Positions 41,199 through 50,079 of a stretch of 64,000 nucleotides of DNA are shown piece by piece (within the stretch, counting starts at the first letter, position 1; every line of letters begins with the position of its first letter). The DNA comes from Microbulbifer sp. TB1203 (GTDB lineage: Bacteria; Pseudomonadota; Gammaproteobacteria; Pseudomonadales; Cellvibrionaceae): NCBI RefSeq assembly GCF_030997045.1, contig NZ_CP116899.1:3806001-3870000 (forward strand). The letters are read 5' to 3'. The notes under the pieces are model-generated. The model was not told the origin of the DNA and did no database searches. It saw only the letters and a program-made list of their open reading frames with translations. The position numbers and the translations under genes were made by a program.

Positions 41199-41780
41199 TT
41201 ATCCAGTGACTGAAAACAGCCTCATGCACACCCGCCCCGCCCGTTTTTCCTTTGCGATCTGCCAGCCGTCCGGTGGGAGGACTGCCTTGTCGCGGGGGGT
41301 CTCCACATAGACCAGCGCATTCCTTGCCAAGTGCGTGCCGAGGGCAGCCAGCGTTTCCTGCCAGAGGTCGCTGTCAAACGGCGGATCCACAAACACTATG
41401 TCGTAGCGGGTGTCTGTATGGGCGAGGAAATCGCTTGCACTAGTGTAGTGTACCCGGCCATTTTGCGCTTGGAGTACGCCCAACTGCTCCTTCAGCGTCT
41501 GCAGCGCGCTGCGGTTCAGCTCGACGAAGTCCACCCCGGCCGCGCCGCGGGACAAGGCCTCCAGCCCCAGGGCCCCGGAACCGGCGAAAAGGTCCAGGCA
41601 GCGGGCGCCGGGCAAACGGAACTGCAGCCAGTTGAACAGGGTCTCGCGCAGCCGGTCGCCGGTGGGTCTCAGGCCCGCGACCGGCGCAAACTGCAGTTTG
41701 CGTCCCCGCCAGCGGCCGCCGATGATGCGCAGCTGGGAGAGGGGCTGGGGGGCGGGTTTGCGCGAGGGGCTTCTGGCCAA
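41199..41780 (-). CDS. rsmD: 16S rRNA (guanine966-N2)-methyltransferase RsmD
   Basis: RsmD methylates G966 of 16S rRNA in 30S subunits. The 193-residue product (TTG start at 41780) has LRIIGGRWRGRKL, RPTGDRLRETLFNWL, the SAM-binding LDLFAGSGALGLEAL and the catalytic FVDPPF. It is divergent from ftsY, the common arrangement in gammaproteobacteria. Confidence 0.96.
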   Translation of the reverse strand: MARSPSRKPAPQPLSQLRIIGGRWRGRKLQFAPVAGLRPTGDRLRETLFNWLQFRLPGARCLDLFAGSGALGLEALSRGAAGVDFVELNRSALQTLKEQLGVLQAQNGRVHYTSASDFLAHTDTRYDIVFVDPPFDSDLWQETLAALGTHLARNALVYVETPRDKAVLPPDGWQIAKEKRAGRVCMRLFSVTG

Positions 41781-41863
41781 GGCGATTCTCTATAACGGCT
41801 GTGTGGGGGCTGGAGCGGTGCTAAGATTAGCGCCTTTCTGCAAGCGGTACATCCGGACTCACA

Positions 41864-42964
41864 ATGATCTTTGACTTCCTGCGCAAAAAGCAGCCCCAGC
41901 CCGGCAAAACCGAGGCCGAAGAGGCAGCCCCTGAATCAGCGCCGGCGGAGGAGCCCGCCGCGCCTGAGCCCCGACAGCCCGCCGAGTCGGCGCGGCCGGA
42001 GGCGGTTGCCGAAAGCGCACCGCAGCCGGCGAAGACAGAGGGCTTCTTCTCCCGCATCCGCCGCGGCCTCAGCCGCACCAGCAGCCAGTTCGCCGAGGGG
42101 ATGGGCAACCTGTTCCTGGGCGCCAAGGAGATCGACGAGGATCTGCTGGAGGAACTGGAGACCCACCTGCTGATGGCGGACGTGGGGGTGGAGGCCACCG
42201 GGGAGATTGTCGAGCGGCTTACCGGCCGGGTATCCCGCCGCGAACTGGCCGACGGCGAGGCGCTGTACAATGCGCTGCAGGGGGAACTGGCGGACCTGCT
42301 CGACGGCGTCGAGGCGCCGCTGGAGATCGACACCGCGAAGAGACCTTTCGTGATCCTGGTGGTGGGCGTCAACGGTGTGGGCAAGACCACCACCATCGGC
42401 AAGCTGGCGCACCGCTATCTGAACCAGGGCCGCTCGGTGATGCTGGCCGCCGGCGACACCTTCCGTGCCGCGGCGGTGGAGCAGCTGCAGGTCTGGGGCG
42501 AGCGCCACAATGTGCCGGTGGTGGCCCAGCACACCGGCGCCGACAGCGCCTCGGTCATCTACGATGCGGTGCAGTCGGCCCAGGCCAGGGGCATCGATAT
42601 CGTGATCGCCGACACCGCCGGCCGCCTGCACACCAAGTCCAACCTGATGGAGGAACTGACCAAGGTGCGCCGGGTGATGGGCAAGCTGGACGAGAGTGCG
42701 CCCCACGAGGTGATGCTGGTGCTGGACGCTGGCACCGGCCAGAACGCCATCAGCCAGGCTCAGCAGTTCCGCGACGCCGCGGGCGTCACCGGGCTGGTGC
42801 TGACCAAGCTGGACGGCACCGCCAAGGGCGGGGTGATCTTTGCGCTGGCGCGTAAGTTCGGGATCCCGGTACGCTTTATCGGCGTCGGCGAGCAGGCGGA
42901 GGACCTGCAGCCGTTTAAGGCGCGGGAATTCGTCGCCGCGCTGTTCGCACGTGAGCCCGGCTGA
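41864..42964 (+). CDS. ftsY: Signal recognition particle receptor FtsY
   Basis: FtsY docks SRP-ribosome complexes at the membrane. The 366-residue product has a short acidic Pro/Glu-rich A region (about 8-60) and the NG GTPase domain with GVNGVGKTTTIGKLA (about 165-179), DTFRAAAVEQL, DTAGRLHTKSNLMEEL and TKLDGTAKGG. It heads the ftsY-ftsE-ftsX-rpoH group, but an inverted repeat separates it from ftsE. Confidence 0.97.
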   Translation: MIFDFLRKKQPQPGKTEAEEAAPESAPAEEPAAPEPRQPAESARPEAVAESAPQPAKTEGFFSRIRRGLSRTSSQFAEGMGNLFLGAKEIDEDLLEELETHLLMADVGVEATGEIVERLTGRVSRRELADGEALYNALQGELADLLDGVEAPLEIDTAKRPFVILVVGVNGVGKTTTIGKLAHRYLNQGRSVMLAAGDTFRAAAVEQLQVWGERHNVPVVAQHTGADSASVIYDAVQSAQARGIDIVIADTAGRLHTKSNLMEELTKVRRVMGKLDESAPHEVMLVLDAGTGQNAISQAQQFRDAAGVTGLVLTKLDGTAKGGVIFALARKFGIPVRFIGVGEQAEDLQPFKAREFVAALFAREPG

Positions 42965-42971
42965 TTCGCCT

Positions 42972-43046
42972 GTAGGAGCGGCCCATGGCCGCGAACGGAT
43001 TCCAGAGAATTCGGATGGATCGATCGCGGCCATGGGCCGCTCCTAC
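42972..43046. repeat. GTAGGAGCGG-family inverted repeat (REPIN-like), copy 2, between ftsY and ftsE
   Basis: The arms GTAGGAGCGGCCCATGGCCG and CGGCCATGGGCCGCTCCTAC are perfectly complementary. The repeat begins 7 bases after the ftsY stop and ends 32 bases before ftsE, so it would form a strong hairpin in the operon mRNA. Confidence 0.85.
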
Positions 43047-43078
43047 AGCAAGAACAAGAAAAATAGTGCCGCAATTCC

Positions 43079-43765
43079 ATGATCACCTTCGACAACGTCA
43101 ACAAACGCTACGAATCCGGCCAGGACGCCCTGGTGCGCGTCAGCCTGGAGATAGAGCGCGGCGACATGGTGTTTCTCACCGGGCATTCCGGCGCAGGCAA
43201 GAGCACTCTGCTCAAGCTGCTCACGGCGATAGAGCGCCCCACCCGCGGCAGTATCCTGGTGGCCGGGCAGAACCTGGGCCGCCTGCGCAACGGCCAGATT
43301 CCCTACTACCGCCGCAACCTCGGCATCGTATTCCAGAACCACCAGCTGCTGTTTGACCGCAATGTGTTCGACAACGTCGCCCTGCCGCTGTCGGTGGCCG
43401 GGTGCAGCAAACGCGAGGTGGGCCGCCGGGTGCGCGCGGCGCTGGACAAGGTGGGTTTGCTGCACAAGGAGAAGCAGAACCCCATCGCGCTCTCCGGCGG
43501 CGAGCAGCAGCGGGTGGGCATCGCCCGCGCGGTGGTGAACAAGCCGGCGATACTGGTGGCCGACGAACCCACCGGCAACCTGGACCCGCAATTGTCGGCG
43601 GAGATCATGCAGCTGTTCGCCGACTTCAACGCCGTGGGTGTCACCGTGATGGTGGCCAGCCACGACCTGGAACTGATCGCGCGCATGAAACGCCGGGTGC
43701 TCACCCTGCAGGCGGGCCAGTTGATCTACGACGGAATCCCCAGCCGTGAAGCAGTCATCCCATAG
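43079..43765 (+). CDS. ftsE: Cell division ATP-binding protein FtsE
   Basis: FtsE is the ATPase of the FtsEX complex, which controls murein hydrolases at the septum. The 228-residue product has Walker A GHSGAGKST (about 36-44), the signature LSGGEQQRVGIARA and Walker B ILVADEPTGNLD. Its end overlaps the ftsX start by 20 bases, so the two are coupled. Confidence 0.97.
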   Translation: MITFDNVNKRYESGQDALVRVSLEIERGDMVFLTGHSGAGKSTLLKLLTAIERPTRGSILVAGQNLGRLRNGQIPYYRRNLGIVFQNHQLLFDRNVFDNVALPLSVAGCSKREVGRRVRAALDKVGLLHKEKQNPIALSGGEQQRVGIARAVVNKPAILVADEPTGNLDPQLSAEIMQLFADFNAVGVTVMVASHDLELIARMKRRVLTLQAGQLIYDGIPSREAVIP

Positions 43766-44792
43766 GCCGCCGCAGGCGGCGCACAAGGCTCAGCGGGCGT
43801 CCCGCAAGCCGCAGCGACAGGTGCCGGAAGCCAAGCCCAGGCCCACCGGGGCGGTGGCGGCGCGCACCCGCCTGGGGGACCGCTGGCACAGCTGGCTCGG
43901 CCACCACCGGGAGATGGCGGTCGAGGCCCTGCGGCGCTTTTTCGCCGCGCCGCTGGCCAGCGGCATGACCGCGCTGGTGATCGCCATCGCCCTGGCCCTG
44001 CCCGCGGCGCTGCAACTGGGGTTGCTCAACTTCCAGCGCGCAGTGGCCGGCTGGGACGGCCAACCGCAGATCTCGGTATTCCTGCACAAGGACGCCCGCG
44101 ACACCGCGGTGCAGTCCTTTGCCGGGAAATTGCGCGCCGATCCCGCCGTGGCCGAGGTCACCTATATCTCCCCGGAGGAGGCGCTGCGGGAATTCCAGCA
44201 GGCCTCGGGGCTGGGCGACGCGCTGGCCGGACTCGGCGCCAATCCGCTGCCGGCGGTGCTGCTGGTGCGCCCGCGGGATACCGCCAGCGACCGGCTGGAG
44301 GCCCTGGCCTCCCAACTGCGGGACAGCGCGCTCACCGATGCCGTGGTGCTGGATATGGCCTGGGTACAGCGCCTGGCCCAGCTGACCGAACTGGGCCGGC
44401 GGTTGTCCGCCGGCCTGGCGCTGTTGCTGGCCTTGGGGGTGCTGCTGGTGGTGGTGAACACCATCCGCCTGCATATCGAGAGCCGCCGCGAGGAGATACT
44501 GGTGGTCAAGCTGGTGGGGGGCACCGACGCCTTCGTGCGCCGGCCCTTCCTGTACAGTGGCCTCTGTTACGGCGTCGCCGGCGGCCTGCTCGCCTGGCTG
44601 CTGGTGAGCGTCGGTGCGGCGCTGCTGTCCGGCCCGGTATCCGCCCTGGCCTCTTCCTACGACAGCGGCTACGCCCTGCGCGGTCCCGGGTTCAGCTATC
44701 TGCTGGCGCTCGTCGGCGCCGCCGCGGTGCTCGGCCTGCTCGGCGCCTGGGTGGCGGTGGCGCGGCACATCAAAGCGATAGAGCCGCGCTGA
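43746..44792 (+). CDS. ftsX: Cell division membrane protein FtsX
   Basis: FtsX is the membrane partner of FtsE. The 348-residue product (GTG start inside ftsE) begins with a basic cytoplasmic extension of about 60 residues, then a first span (about 75-98), a periplasmic domain with QISVFLHKDA and ISPEEALREFQQASG, and three further spans in the C-terminal half. Confidence 0.95.
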   Translation: MKQSSHRPPQAAHKAQRASRKPQRQVPEAKPRPTGAVAARTRLGDRWHSWLGHHREMAVEALRRFFAAPLASGMTALVIAIALALPAALQLGLLNFQRAVAGWDGQPQISVFLHKDARDTAVQSFAGKLRADPAVAEVTYISPEEALREFQQASGLGDALAGLGANPLPAVLLVRPRDTASDRLEALASQLRDSALTDAVVLDMAWVQRLAQLTELGRRLSAGLALLLALGVLLVVVNTIRLHIESRREEILVVKLVGGTDAFVRRPFLYSGLCYGVAGGLLAWLLVSVGAALLSGPVSALASSYDSGYALRGPGFSYLLALVGAAAVLGLLGAWVAVARHIKAIEPR

Positions 44793-44912
44793 GGGATAAG
44801 AAAGGTAAAGACTGCGCGAGGGCGGAACCCGCTTGTGGATAACCCCTCTAAGGCCCCGGATATCAACACATTGCGCCGCACTTGCGCGGGCTTCCTAAGG
44901 CGGTCGCGCAGG

Positions 44913-44921
44913 TGCTACACT
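44913..44921 (+). promoter_or_regulatory. Possible extended -10 element upstream of rpoH
   Basis: TGCTACACT has the TGN-TAxxxT form of an extended -10 box and lies 86 bases before rpoH. No good -35 is present. The 214-base gap 44793-45006 holds no other feature I can support; rpoH genes usually have several promoters. Confidence 0.3.
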
Positions 44922-45006
44922 GAAGCCAATTTGCCGCGTGCAAGCGCCGGCAGCCGGGGAGCCAACCGCTGCTCCGGTGATCGAGTTTTCAGAAGGAGAG
45001 ACCTGA

Positions 45007-45861
45007 ATGGGAACCAGCCTACAGCCAGTCCATATGCTGTCTCCGGGCGCCAACCTGGGCGCCTATATCCAGACGGTCAGCAGTTTCGAGGTGCTGACCG
45101 CCGAGGAGGAGAAGCGCCTGGCGGAAGACCTCTACTACCGCGAAGACCTCAACGCCGCGCGCCAGCTGGTGCTGTCGCACCTGCGCTTCGTGGTCCATAT
45201 CGCCAAGTCCTATTCCGGCTACGGCCTCAACCAGGCGGACCTGATCCAGGAGGGCAACGTCGGCCTGATGAAGGCGGTCAAGCGCTTCAACCCGGAAAAG
45301 GGCGTGCGCCTGGTGTCCTTCGCGGTGCACTGGATCAAGGCGGAGATTCACGAGTTTATCCTGCGCAACTGGCGCATCGTGAAGATCGCCACCACCAAGG
45401 CCCAGCGCAAGCTGTTCTTCAACCTGCGCGGGCAGAAGAAGAAACTGGCCTGGCTCACCAACGACGAGGCCAGGGCGGTGGCCCAGGACCTGAACGTTGA
45501 CGTGGCCCAGGTACACGAGATGGAGGGCCGCCTGTCCGCCCACGACGCCGCCTTCGATGCCGGCGTGGATGAGGACGAAGACACCGCCTGGCAGGCCCCC
45601 GCCCACTACCTGGAGGACCGCCGCTACGACCCGGCGGCCCAACTGGAGCGGGACAACTGGCAGGAGACCAATCTCAGCAGCCTGGCTTCCGCGCTGGAGC
45701 AGCTGGACGAGCGCAGCCGCGATATCATCCAGGCTCGCTGGCTGAGCGACGAGAAGTCCACTCTGCACGAACTGGCGGACAAGTACGGCGTCTCCGCCGA
45801 GCGCATCCGCCAGCTGGAAAAGAATGCGATGAAGAAAGTGCGGGTGGCGATGGAAGCCTGA
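45007..45861 (+). CDS. rpoH: RNA polymerase heat-shock sigma factor (sigma-32)
   Basis: RpoH directs transcription of heat-shock genes. The 284-residue product has the sigma-70 region 2 (DLIQEGNVGLMKAVKRF), the RpoH box QRKLFFNLR (about 138-146), which separates it from other sigma factors, and region 4 with LHELADKYGVSAERIRQLE. An AGAAGGAGAG ribosome site precedes the ATG. It follows ftsX in the usual order and ends at a strong terminator. Confidence 0.97.
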   Translation: MGTSLQPVHMLSPGANLGAYIQTVSSFEVLTAEEEKRLAEDLYYREDLNAARQLVLSHLRFVVHIAKSYSGYGLNQADLIQEGNVGLMKAVKRFNPEKGVRLVSFAVHWIKAEIHEFILRNWRIVKIATTKAQRKLFFNLRGQKKKLAWLTNDEARAVAQDLNVDVAQVHEMEGRLSAHDAAFDAGVDEDEDTAWQAPAHYLEDRRYDPAAQLERDNWQETNLSSLASALEQLDERSRDIIQARWLSDEKSTLHELADKYGVSAERIRQLEKNAMKKVRVAMEA

Positions 45862-45883
45862 CAGGGCATATCGATGACCGGCG

Positions 45884-45912
45884 AAAAAACCGCGCAGCCG
45901 CGCGGTTTTTTT
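45884..45912 (+). terminator. Rho-independent terminator of rpoH
   Basis: CCGCGC and GCGCGG pair around AGCC, with six A before and seven T after. It starts 23 bases beyond the rpoH stop. Confidence 0.92.
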
Positions 45913-45933
45913 ATTGGGGGCCGTAGGCTCCCT

Positions 45934-46015
45934 GTAGGAGCGGCCCATGGCCGCGATCGATCTTTCCGACTCTACCTTGCCTGCTATCCCGATCGCGGCC
46001 ATGGGCCGCTCCTAC
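45934..46015. repeat. GTAGGAGCGG-family inverted repeat (REPIN-like), copy 3
   Basis: The arms GTAGGAGCGGCCCATGGCCG and its perfect complement flank a spacer of about 40 bases, including ATCGAT and CCCGATC. It lies between the rpoH terminator and the DUF423 gene. Confidence 0.85.
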
Positions 46016-46040
46016 AGGTGCCAAATCAAAAGGAAAAACC

Positions 46041-46418
46041 ATGGCAAAACTCTATCTACTGATCGCCGCCTTTTTCGGCGGCACCGGCGTAATACTCGGC
46101 GCTTTTGGCGCCCACGGCCTGCGCGGCAAAATCGCCGAGAATCTGCTGGAGGCCTACAAAACCGGTGTGCTCTACCAGATGCTGCATGCGCTGGCCCTGT
46201 TCGGCATCGCACTGCTGATGCGGCACTGGGGCGAGAAGACATCACTGCAGGTGAGCGGTGGGCTGTTCGCGCTGGGCGTGCTGCTGTTCTCCGGCAGCCT
46301 CTACGCCCTGGCCTTCGGCGGTCCGCGCTGGCTAGGCCCGGTCACCCCGCTGGGCGGGCTGGCGATGATCGGCGGCTGGGCGGCGCTGTTTGTCGCCGCG
46401 CTGAATCTCCCCAAATAA
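46041..46418 (+). CDS. DUF423-family membrane protein
   Basis: This 125-residue protein has four membrane spans and the family's features: GAFGAHGLRGK near residue 25 and YQMLHALALFGIA in the second span. DUF423 (YgdD-like) proteins are inner-membrane proteins of unknown role. GTAGGAGCGG repeats stand on both sides, so it is probably transcribed alone. Confidence 0.9.
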   Translation: MAKLYLLIAAFFGGTGVILGAFGAHGLRGKIAENLLEAYKTGVLYQMLHALALFGIALLMRHWGEKTSLQVSGGLFALGVLLFSGSLYALAFGGPRWLGPVTPLGGLAMIGGWAALFVAALNLPK

Positions 46419-46427
46419 TTTCTCTCT

Positions 46428-46501
46428 GTAGGAGCGGCCGTTGGCCGCGATCAGTCTCTGCCGGAACCACAGTCGCGGCCAACGGCCGCCCCGGCCGCTC
46501 C
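46428..46501. repeat. GTAGGAGCGG-family inverted repeat (REPIN-like), copy 4
   Basis: GTAGGAGCGGCCGTTGGCCG and the inverse CGGCCAACGGCCG have changed together (CCATGG became CGTTGG and its complement), showing that the pairing is kept. An extra CCCCGG interrupts the right arm. It lies between the DUF423 gene and trmB. Confidence 0.8.
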
Positions 46502-46566
46502 ATGTATTCACGGCGCCTTCGGCCCTACAATACAGTGAATCGAATTCGCATCAGAGGTCGCGAATA

Positions 46567-47283
46567 ATGCAAGAAGAATCCGCGGAGGAATTTCCCTACC
46601 GCACCGAATACAAGAAGAAATCCATCCGCAGCTATGTGATTCGCGCCGGGCGCATGACCGAGGGCCAGCGCCGCGCTTTTGACAATTACTGGGGAGAATA
46701 CGGCCTGTCCCTGTTCGACGGCCCGCTGGAACCGCGCGCAGTTTTTGGCCGCGAGGCGCCGCTGGTGCTGGAGATCGGTTTCGGCATGGGCGATTCGCTG
46801 CTGGCCATGGCGGAGGCGGAACCGGACAAGGATTTTATCGGCATCGAAGTGCACCCGCCCGGTGTCGGCCGGCTGATCAACAATGCCGGCAAACTGGGCC
46901 TGAAAAACCTGCGGGTGTATATGGCGGATGCGGTGGACGTGCTGAACGACTGTATCGCCGACGGGTCGCTGGATCGTTTCCAGCTCTATTTCCCCGACCC
47001 CTGGCACAAGAAGAAGCACCACAAGCGCCGCATCGTGCAGCCGGAATTCGTACGCCTGATCTGCGCAAAGCTGAAAGCCGGCGGCCTGCTGCATATGGCC
47101 ACCGACTGGGAAAACTACGCAGAGCATATGCTCGAAGTGTTGGAGGCGGAGCCGCTGCTGGAAAACACCGCGGGCAAAAACCATTACTCCGAGCGCCCGG
47201 AATTCCGCCCGGAGACCAAATTCGAGCGCCGCGGCCAGCGCCTTGGCCACGGCGTCTGGGATCTGCTGTACCGGCGCAAATAG
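46567..47283 (+). CDS. trmB: tRNA (guanine46-N7)-methyltransferase
   Basis: TrmB methylates G46 in the tRNA variable loop. The ATG at 46567 gives 238 residues. The SAM site VLEIGFGMGDSLL, the segment GIEVHPPGVGRLI and the catalytic YFPDPWHKKKHHKRR are intact. The longer frame reads through an inverted repeat and is rejected. A DUF1254 gene converges on it. Confidence 0.96.
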   Translation: MQEESAEEFPYRTEYKKKSIRSYVIRAGRMTEGQRRAFDNYWGEYGLSLFDGPLEPRAVFGREAPLVLEIGFGMGDSLLAMAEAEPDKDFIGIEVHPPGVGRLINNAGKLGLKNLRVYMADAVDVLNDCIADGSLDRFQLYFPDPWHKKKHHKRRIVQPEFVRLICAKLKAGGLLHMATDWENYAEHMLEVLEAEPLLENTAGKNHYSERPEFRPETKFERRGQRLGHGVWDLLYRRK

Positions 47284-47310
47284 CCGGGCGCAGGCCCGTT
47301 TCCTCTCTGC

Positions 47311-48726
47311 CTATTCGACTTTTTTCACCGCGGGCGGATTCCAGCTGCCGTCAAGGATCGAGGGGGAAGTCTCCTTCGGCCAGTAGAGGCGCAGCATCAG
47401 GTTGAATCCGTCCTCGGGTGCGGGCAGCCAGTTGGATTCTTTTTCCGGCCCGGGATTCTCGTGCTGTATATAGAGATCCACGGAGCCGTCGGGGTTCTTC
47501 TTCAGCTGGTTGCGCTCGCTGAGTGTATAGCGGTTGAGTGGGTTCTCGACAAAGAAATATTTGTCGTTGTACATGGTCAACGACCAGAAACCCTCGACCG
47601 GCGGCATCTGCCCCTTGGGAAAATGTATCACGTACTTGTTGGCACCGGAGTAAGGGCTGCCCGCGGCATCCTTGTTGGACGTCGGGTAGACCGCATCCTG
47701 CGGCCGGTTGGCGCCCAGACCGACGGCGGTTATGAATGCGCGCTGCAGATAGTCGGTGCCGTAGGTTCCGGTCTTGGTGGTGAATAGCCAGCCGTTGATG
47801 TCTTTGCCCGCGGATTTGAAGTGGCCTTCGATCTTTTCAAAGGCGAGCCTGGGCACATCCTGCAATGCCTTCTGCACAGCTGGGTCCAGATTGTCGAGGG
47901 TGAAGGGTTTGCCGGGGGTTATGCCCAGCCTTGCCATTTTCGAGACCATGGGCGCATCGACCGCTGCCGGTGGGTTGTCTTCCATCAGCTTCGCCAGCAA
48001 ATTGAAATAATCGGCGCTGCCGAGTGCGTTGACCTGATCGCGCACCGGCGTTTTCATATCGATAGCGGGGTCCACCTTCCCTCGCGGAGGCGTGTAGTTT
48101 TTTCCATCGGCACTGAGCGGCACCACCGAAATCTCGTCCTGCAGCCTGTGTACTTTGGCGTAATCTTCCGGCGTGCCGGTGGAGTAGATACGGCCTAGCA
48201 GCCAGACCATGGCGGTGGGCGACTCGTATCGGGTGACGCCTTCGGGCAGTGATCCTTCCCAACCGGGACCGGTGATCGCATAGGTCTGCGCCCCGGTGCC
48301 CGTGGTGCGCTTGCCGGGCACCTCGAATACGTTGGTCCAGCCGTCCAGCATGGGGAACAGGTAGTAGCGGCCGTGGGCGTCGGGCAGCCTCAACACCCAG
48401 GGCTCCTTGCCCACATCGATCCATGCCACTGTGTAGAGCGTGTCGGCATTGGGGGCGGTTACGTCGTGGAAGGCCGCCGTGGGGTACTTGCGCAGGCGCG
48501 CGAACTGTCCCACCGGGGCGCGGTTGCCTTCCGGCTTGGCGACATTGGTCATCACGCGGCGGGTCATCTCCAGGGTGACCAGCGGATAGCCGTAGATATA
48601 GGCATCCACGGCTATGCTTTTGGCCTCCTGCGGCGACAGCGACTCCCCCCTCGCCAGGGGGCCGAATGTGAAAGCAATGGCGATCGCCAGCGAAAATCTC
48701 AGAAGAGTGTCAACGGGGGTTTGCAT
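47311..48726 (-). CDS. Secreted DUF1254/DUF1214 protein
   Basis: The 471-residue product starts with a signal peptide (about 1-27) behind an AGGAG ribosome site. DUF1254 (about 45-170) includes YIYGYPLVTLEMTRR and APNADTLYTVAWIDV; DUF1214 (about 330-450) includes FWSLTMYNDKYFFVENPLNR and NWLPAPEDGFNLMLRLYWP. Proteins of this pair are abundant in soil and marine bacteria, likely periplasmic; some have been linked to uptake or resistance, but no reaction is known. It is a single-gene unit. Confidence 0.9.
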   Translation of the reverse strand: MQTPVDTLLRFSLAIAIAFTFGPLARGESLSPQEAKSIAVDAYIYGYPLVTLEMTRRVMTNVAKPEGNRAPVGQFARLRKYPTAAFHDVTAPNADTLYTVAWIDVGKEPWVLRLPDAHGRYYLFPMLDGWTNVFEVPGKRTTGTGAQTYAITGPGWEGSLPEGVTRYESPTAMVWLLGRIYSTGTPEDYAKVHRLQDEISVVPLSADGKNYTPPRGKVDPAIDMKTPVRDQVNALGSADYFNLLAKLMEDNPPAAVDAPMVSKMARLGITPGKPFTLDNLDPAVQKALQDVPRLAFEKIEGHFKSAGKDINGWLFTTKTGTYGTDYLQRAFITAVGLGANRPQDAVYPTSNKDAAGSPYSGANKYVIHFPKGQMPPVEGFWSLTMYNDKYFFVENPLNRYTLSERNQLKKNPDGSVDLYIQHENPGPEKESNWLPAPEDGFNLMLRLYWPKETSPSILDGSWNPPAVKKVE

Positions 48727-49149
48727 AGAGGATCTCCTGGCGCAAATTTTTGCCGTCCAGATCGCCGCGCGGTTCGCCCTGGACCGCGAATCGTCGGCGA
48801 ATGGAAAATGGCAGAAAAGTTACAGGCCTGCGACGGAATTTCGCATTGGTCCGGGGAAACCTTTAAACGATAGCAAACAGGCGGAGAAAGCGGCCGGGCG
48901 GAGCACTGCGTCCGGTGCAAACGGGATTTCTGTCATTTGGCATGCCAGCAACTCCCGTGTAGTCCGGCTTACGCGAAGCGGGAACCAGAGCGGGGAACAA
49001 AAACGCCCGGTTTCTGCCGGGCATTTGTTGTTGACGAACGCGAAATCCCTCAAGAGGAAAAAAGGCGGCAGACGGCCAGTGCTGGGGCGGCTTCTGGGCT
49101 TAACTCAGAGATGCGGTATTCACGCTTTTCAATTGGTAGGGAAACCGAT
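48727..49149. other. Intergenic region between divergent DUF1254 and YcaC-like genes
   Basis: These 423 bases hold no credible gene; frames here are short or overlap the flanking genes in other phases. A hairpin GCCCGG/CCGGGC at 49005-49022, followed on the minus strand by GTTTTTGTT, looks like a terminator although no minus-strand gene ends there. Promoters for both neighbours must lie here, but no convincing box was found. Confidence 0.4.
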
Positions 49150-49779
49150 ATGAGCAAATCCTATATCCGTCTCGATAAAAACGCCGCCGCGGTGCTGCTG
49201 GTGGACCACCAGACTGGCCTGCTCTCCCTGGTGCGCGATATAGACCCGGACAAATTCAAAAACAATGTGCTGGCGCTGGCCGATCTGGCCAGGTACTTCG
49301 AGCTGCCCACCATCCTCACCACCAGTTTCGAGGACGGCCCCAACGGCCCGCTGGTGCCGGAACTCAAGGAGCAGTTTCCGCAGGCGCCCTATATCGCCCG
49401 CCCGGGCCAGATCAATGCCTGGGACAACGAGGACTTCGTGGCTGCGGTCGAAGACACCGGCAGGAAGCAGTTGATCATCGCCGGCGTGGTCACCGAGGTG
49501 TGCGTGGCCTTCCCGGCGCTGTCCGCCATGGAGCAAGGTCATGAGGTGTTTGTGATTACCGATGCCTCCGGCACCTTCAACCCGCTGACCCGCGATGCCG
49601 CCTGGCACCGCATGGCGGAAGCAGGGGTGCAGCTGATGACCTGGTTCGGCGCCGCCTGCGAACTGCACCGCGACTGGCGCAACGATGTCGAGGGACTGGG
49701 TAATCTGTTCAGCAATCACATCCCCGATTACCGCAACCTGATCAACAGCTATAACACCCTCGCGGGGACAAACAAGTAA
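49150..49779 (+). CDS. YcaC-like isochorismatase-family cysteine hydrolase
   Basis: The ATG at 49150 gives 209 residues. The catalytic set of the family is visible: Asp19 (VLLVDHQTGLL), a lysine in the middle and the nucleophile cysteine in GVVTEVCVAFPAL (about 118). The close match to YcaC over LVRDIDPDKFKNNVLALAD suggests that subgroup, whose substrate is unknown. It stands alone; a possible pirin remnant follows on the other strand. Confidence 0.9.
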   Translation: MSKSYIRLDKNAAAVLLVDHQTGLLSLVRDIDPDKFKNNVLALADLARYFELPTILTTSFEDGPNGPLVPELKEQFPQAPYIARPGQINAWDNEDFVAAVEDTGRKQLIIAGVVTEVCVAFPALSAMEQGHEVFVITDASGTFNPLTRDAAWHRMAEAGVQLMTWFGAACELHRDWRNDVEGLGNLFSNHIPDYRNLINSYNTLAGTNK

Positions 49780-49782
49780 AGG

Positions 49783-49932
49783 GCGAACGGCTGTGCTCCG
49801 CCAGCCGTTCGCCCAGGGAATTTCCGGGGCGGCCAGCGGCGGGTCGTTGCAGCCGGCGATGGTTCCGAAACGTTCGCCGCCCCGCTCCCACTCCCGCTGC
49901 GCCTCGATGATTTCCTCGTTTGCTATGGATAG
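49783..49932 (-). pseudogene. Possible C-terminal remnant of a pirin-family gene
   Basis: On the minus strand a frame opens after TAG at 49933-49935 and reads ANEEIIEAQREWERGGERFG, then TIAGCNDPPLAAPEIPW. This resembles the C-terminal helix and tail of pirins (a xSxExIxxAxxxWxxGRFG pattern). No upstream part of such a gene exists here, and no stop ends the frame before the neighbouring gene. Pirin and YcaC-like genes are often neighbours, which makes decay of a former partner plausible. The rest of the gap 49780-50079 shows nothing else. Confidence 0.3.
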
Positions 49933-50079
49933 CTATCGGCGGATCAGGTCCATTGGCGCGCCATTGCGCCGCGCAATGTCTGCTATCTTCAAACAGGTCA
50001 GGGAAAACCTGCAGCGCAAATGCTATAGGTTTGCCCAGGCACTGTTTAATACCGGTAAAAGGAACTTCCGGAGCGATAA

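Noticed and set aside
48937..49149. N-terminal extension of the YcaC-like hydrolase
   Set aside because: It reads through a hairpin, has no similarity to the family, and the ATG at 49150 gives the normal start.
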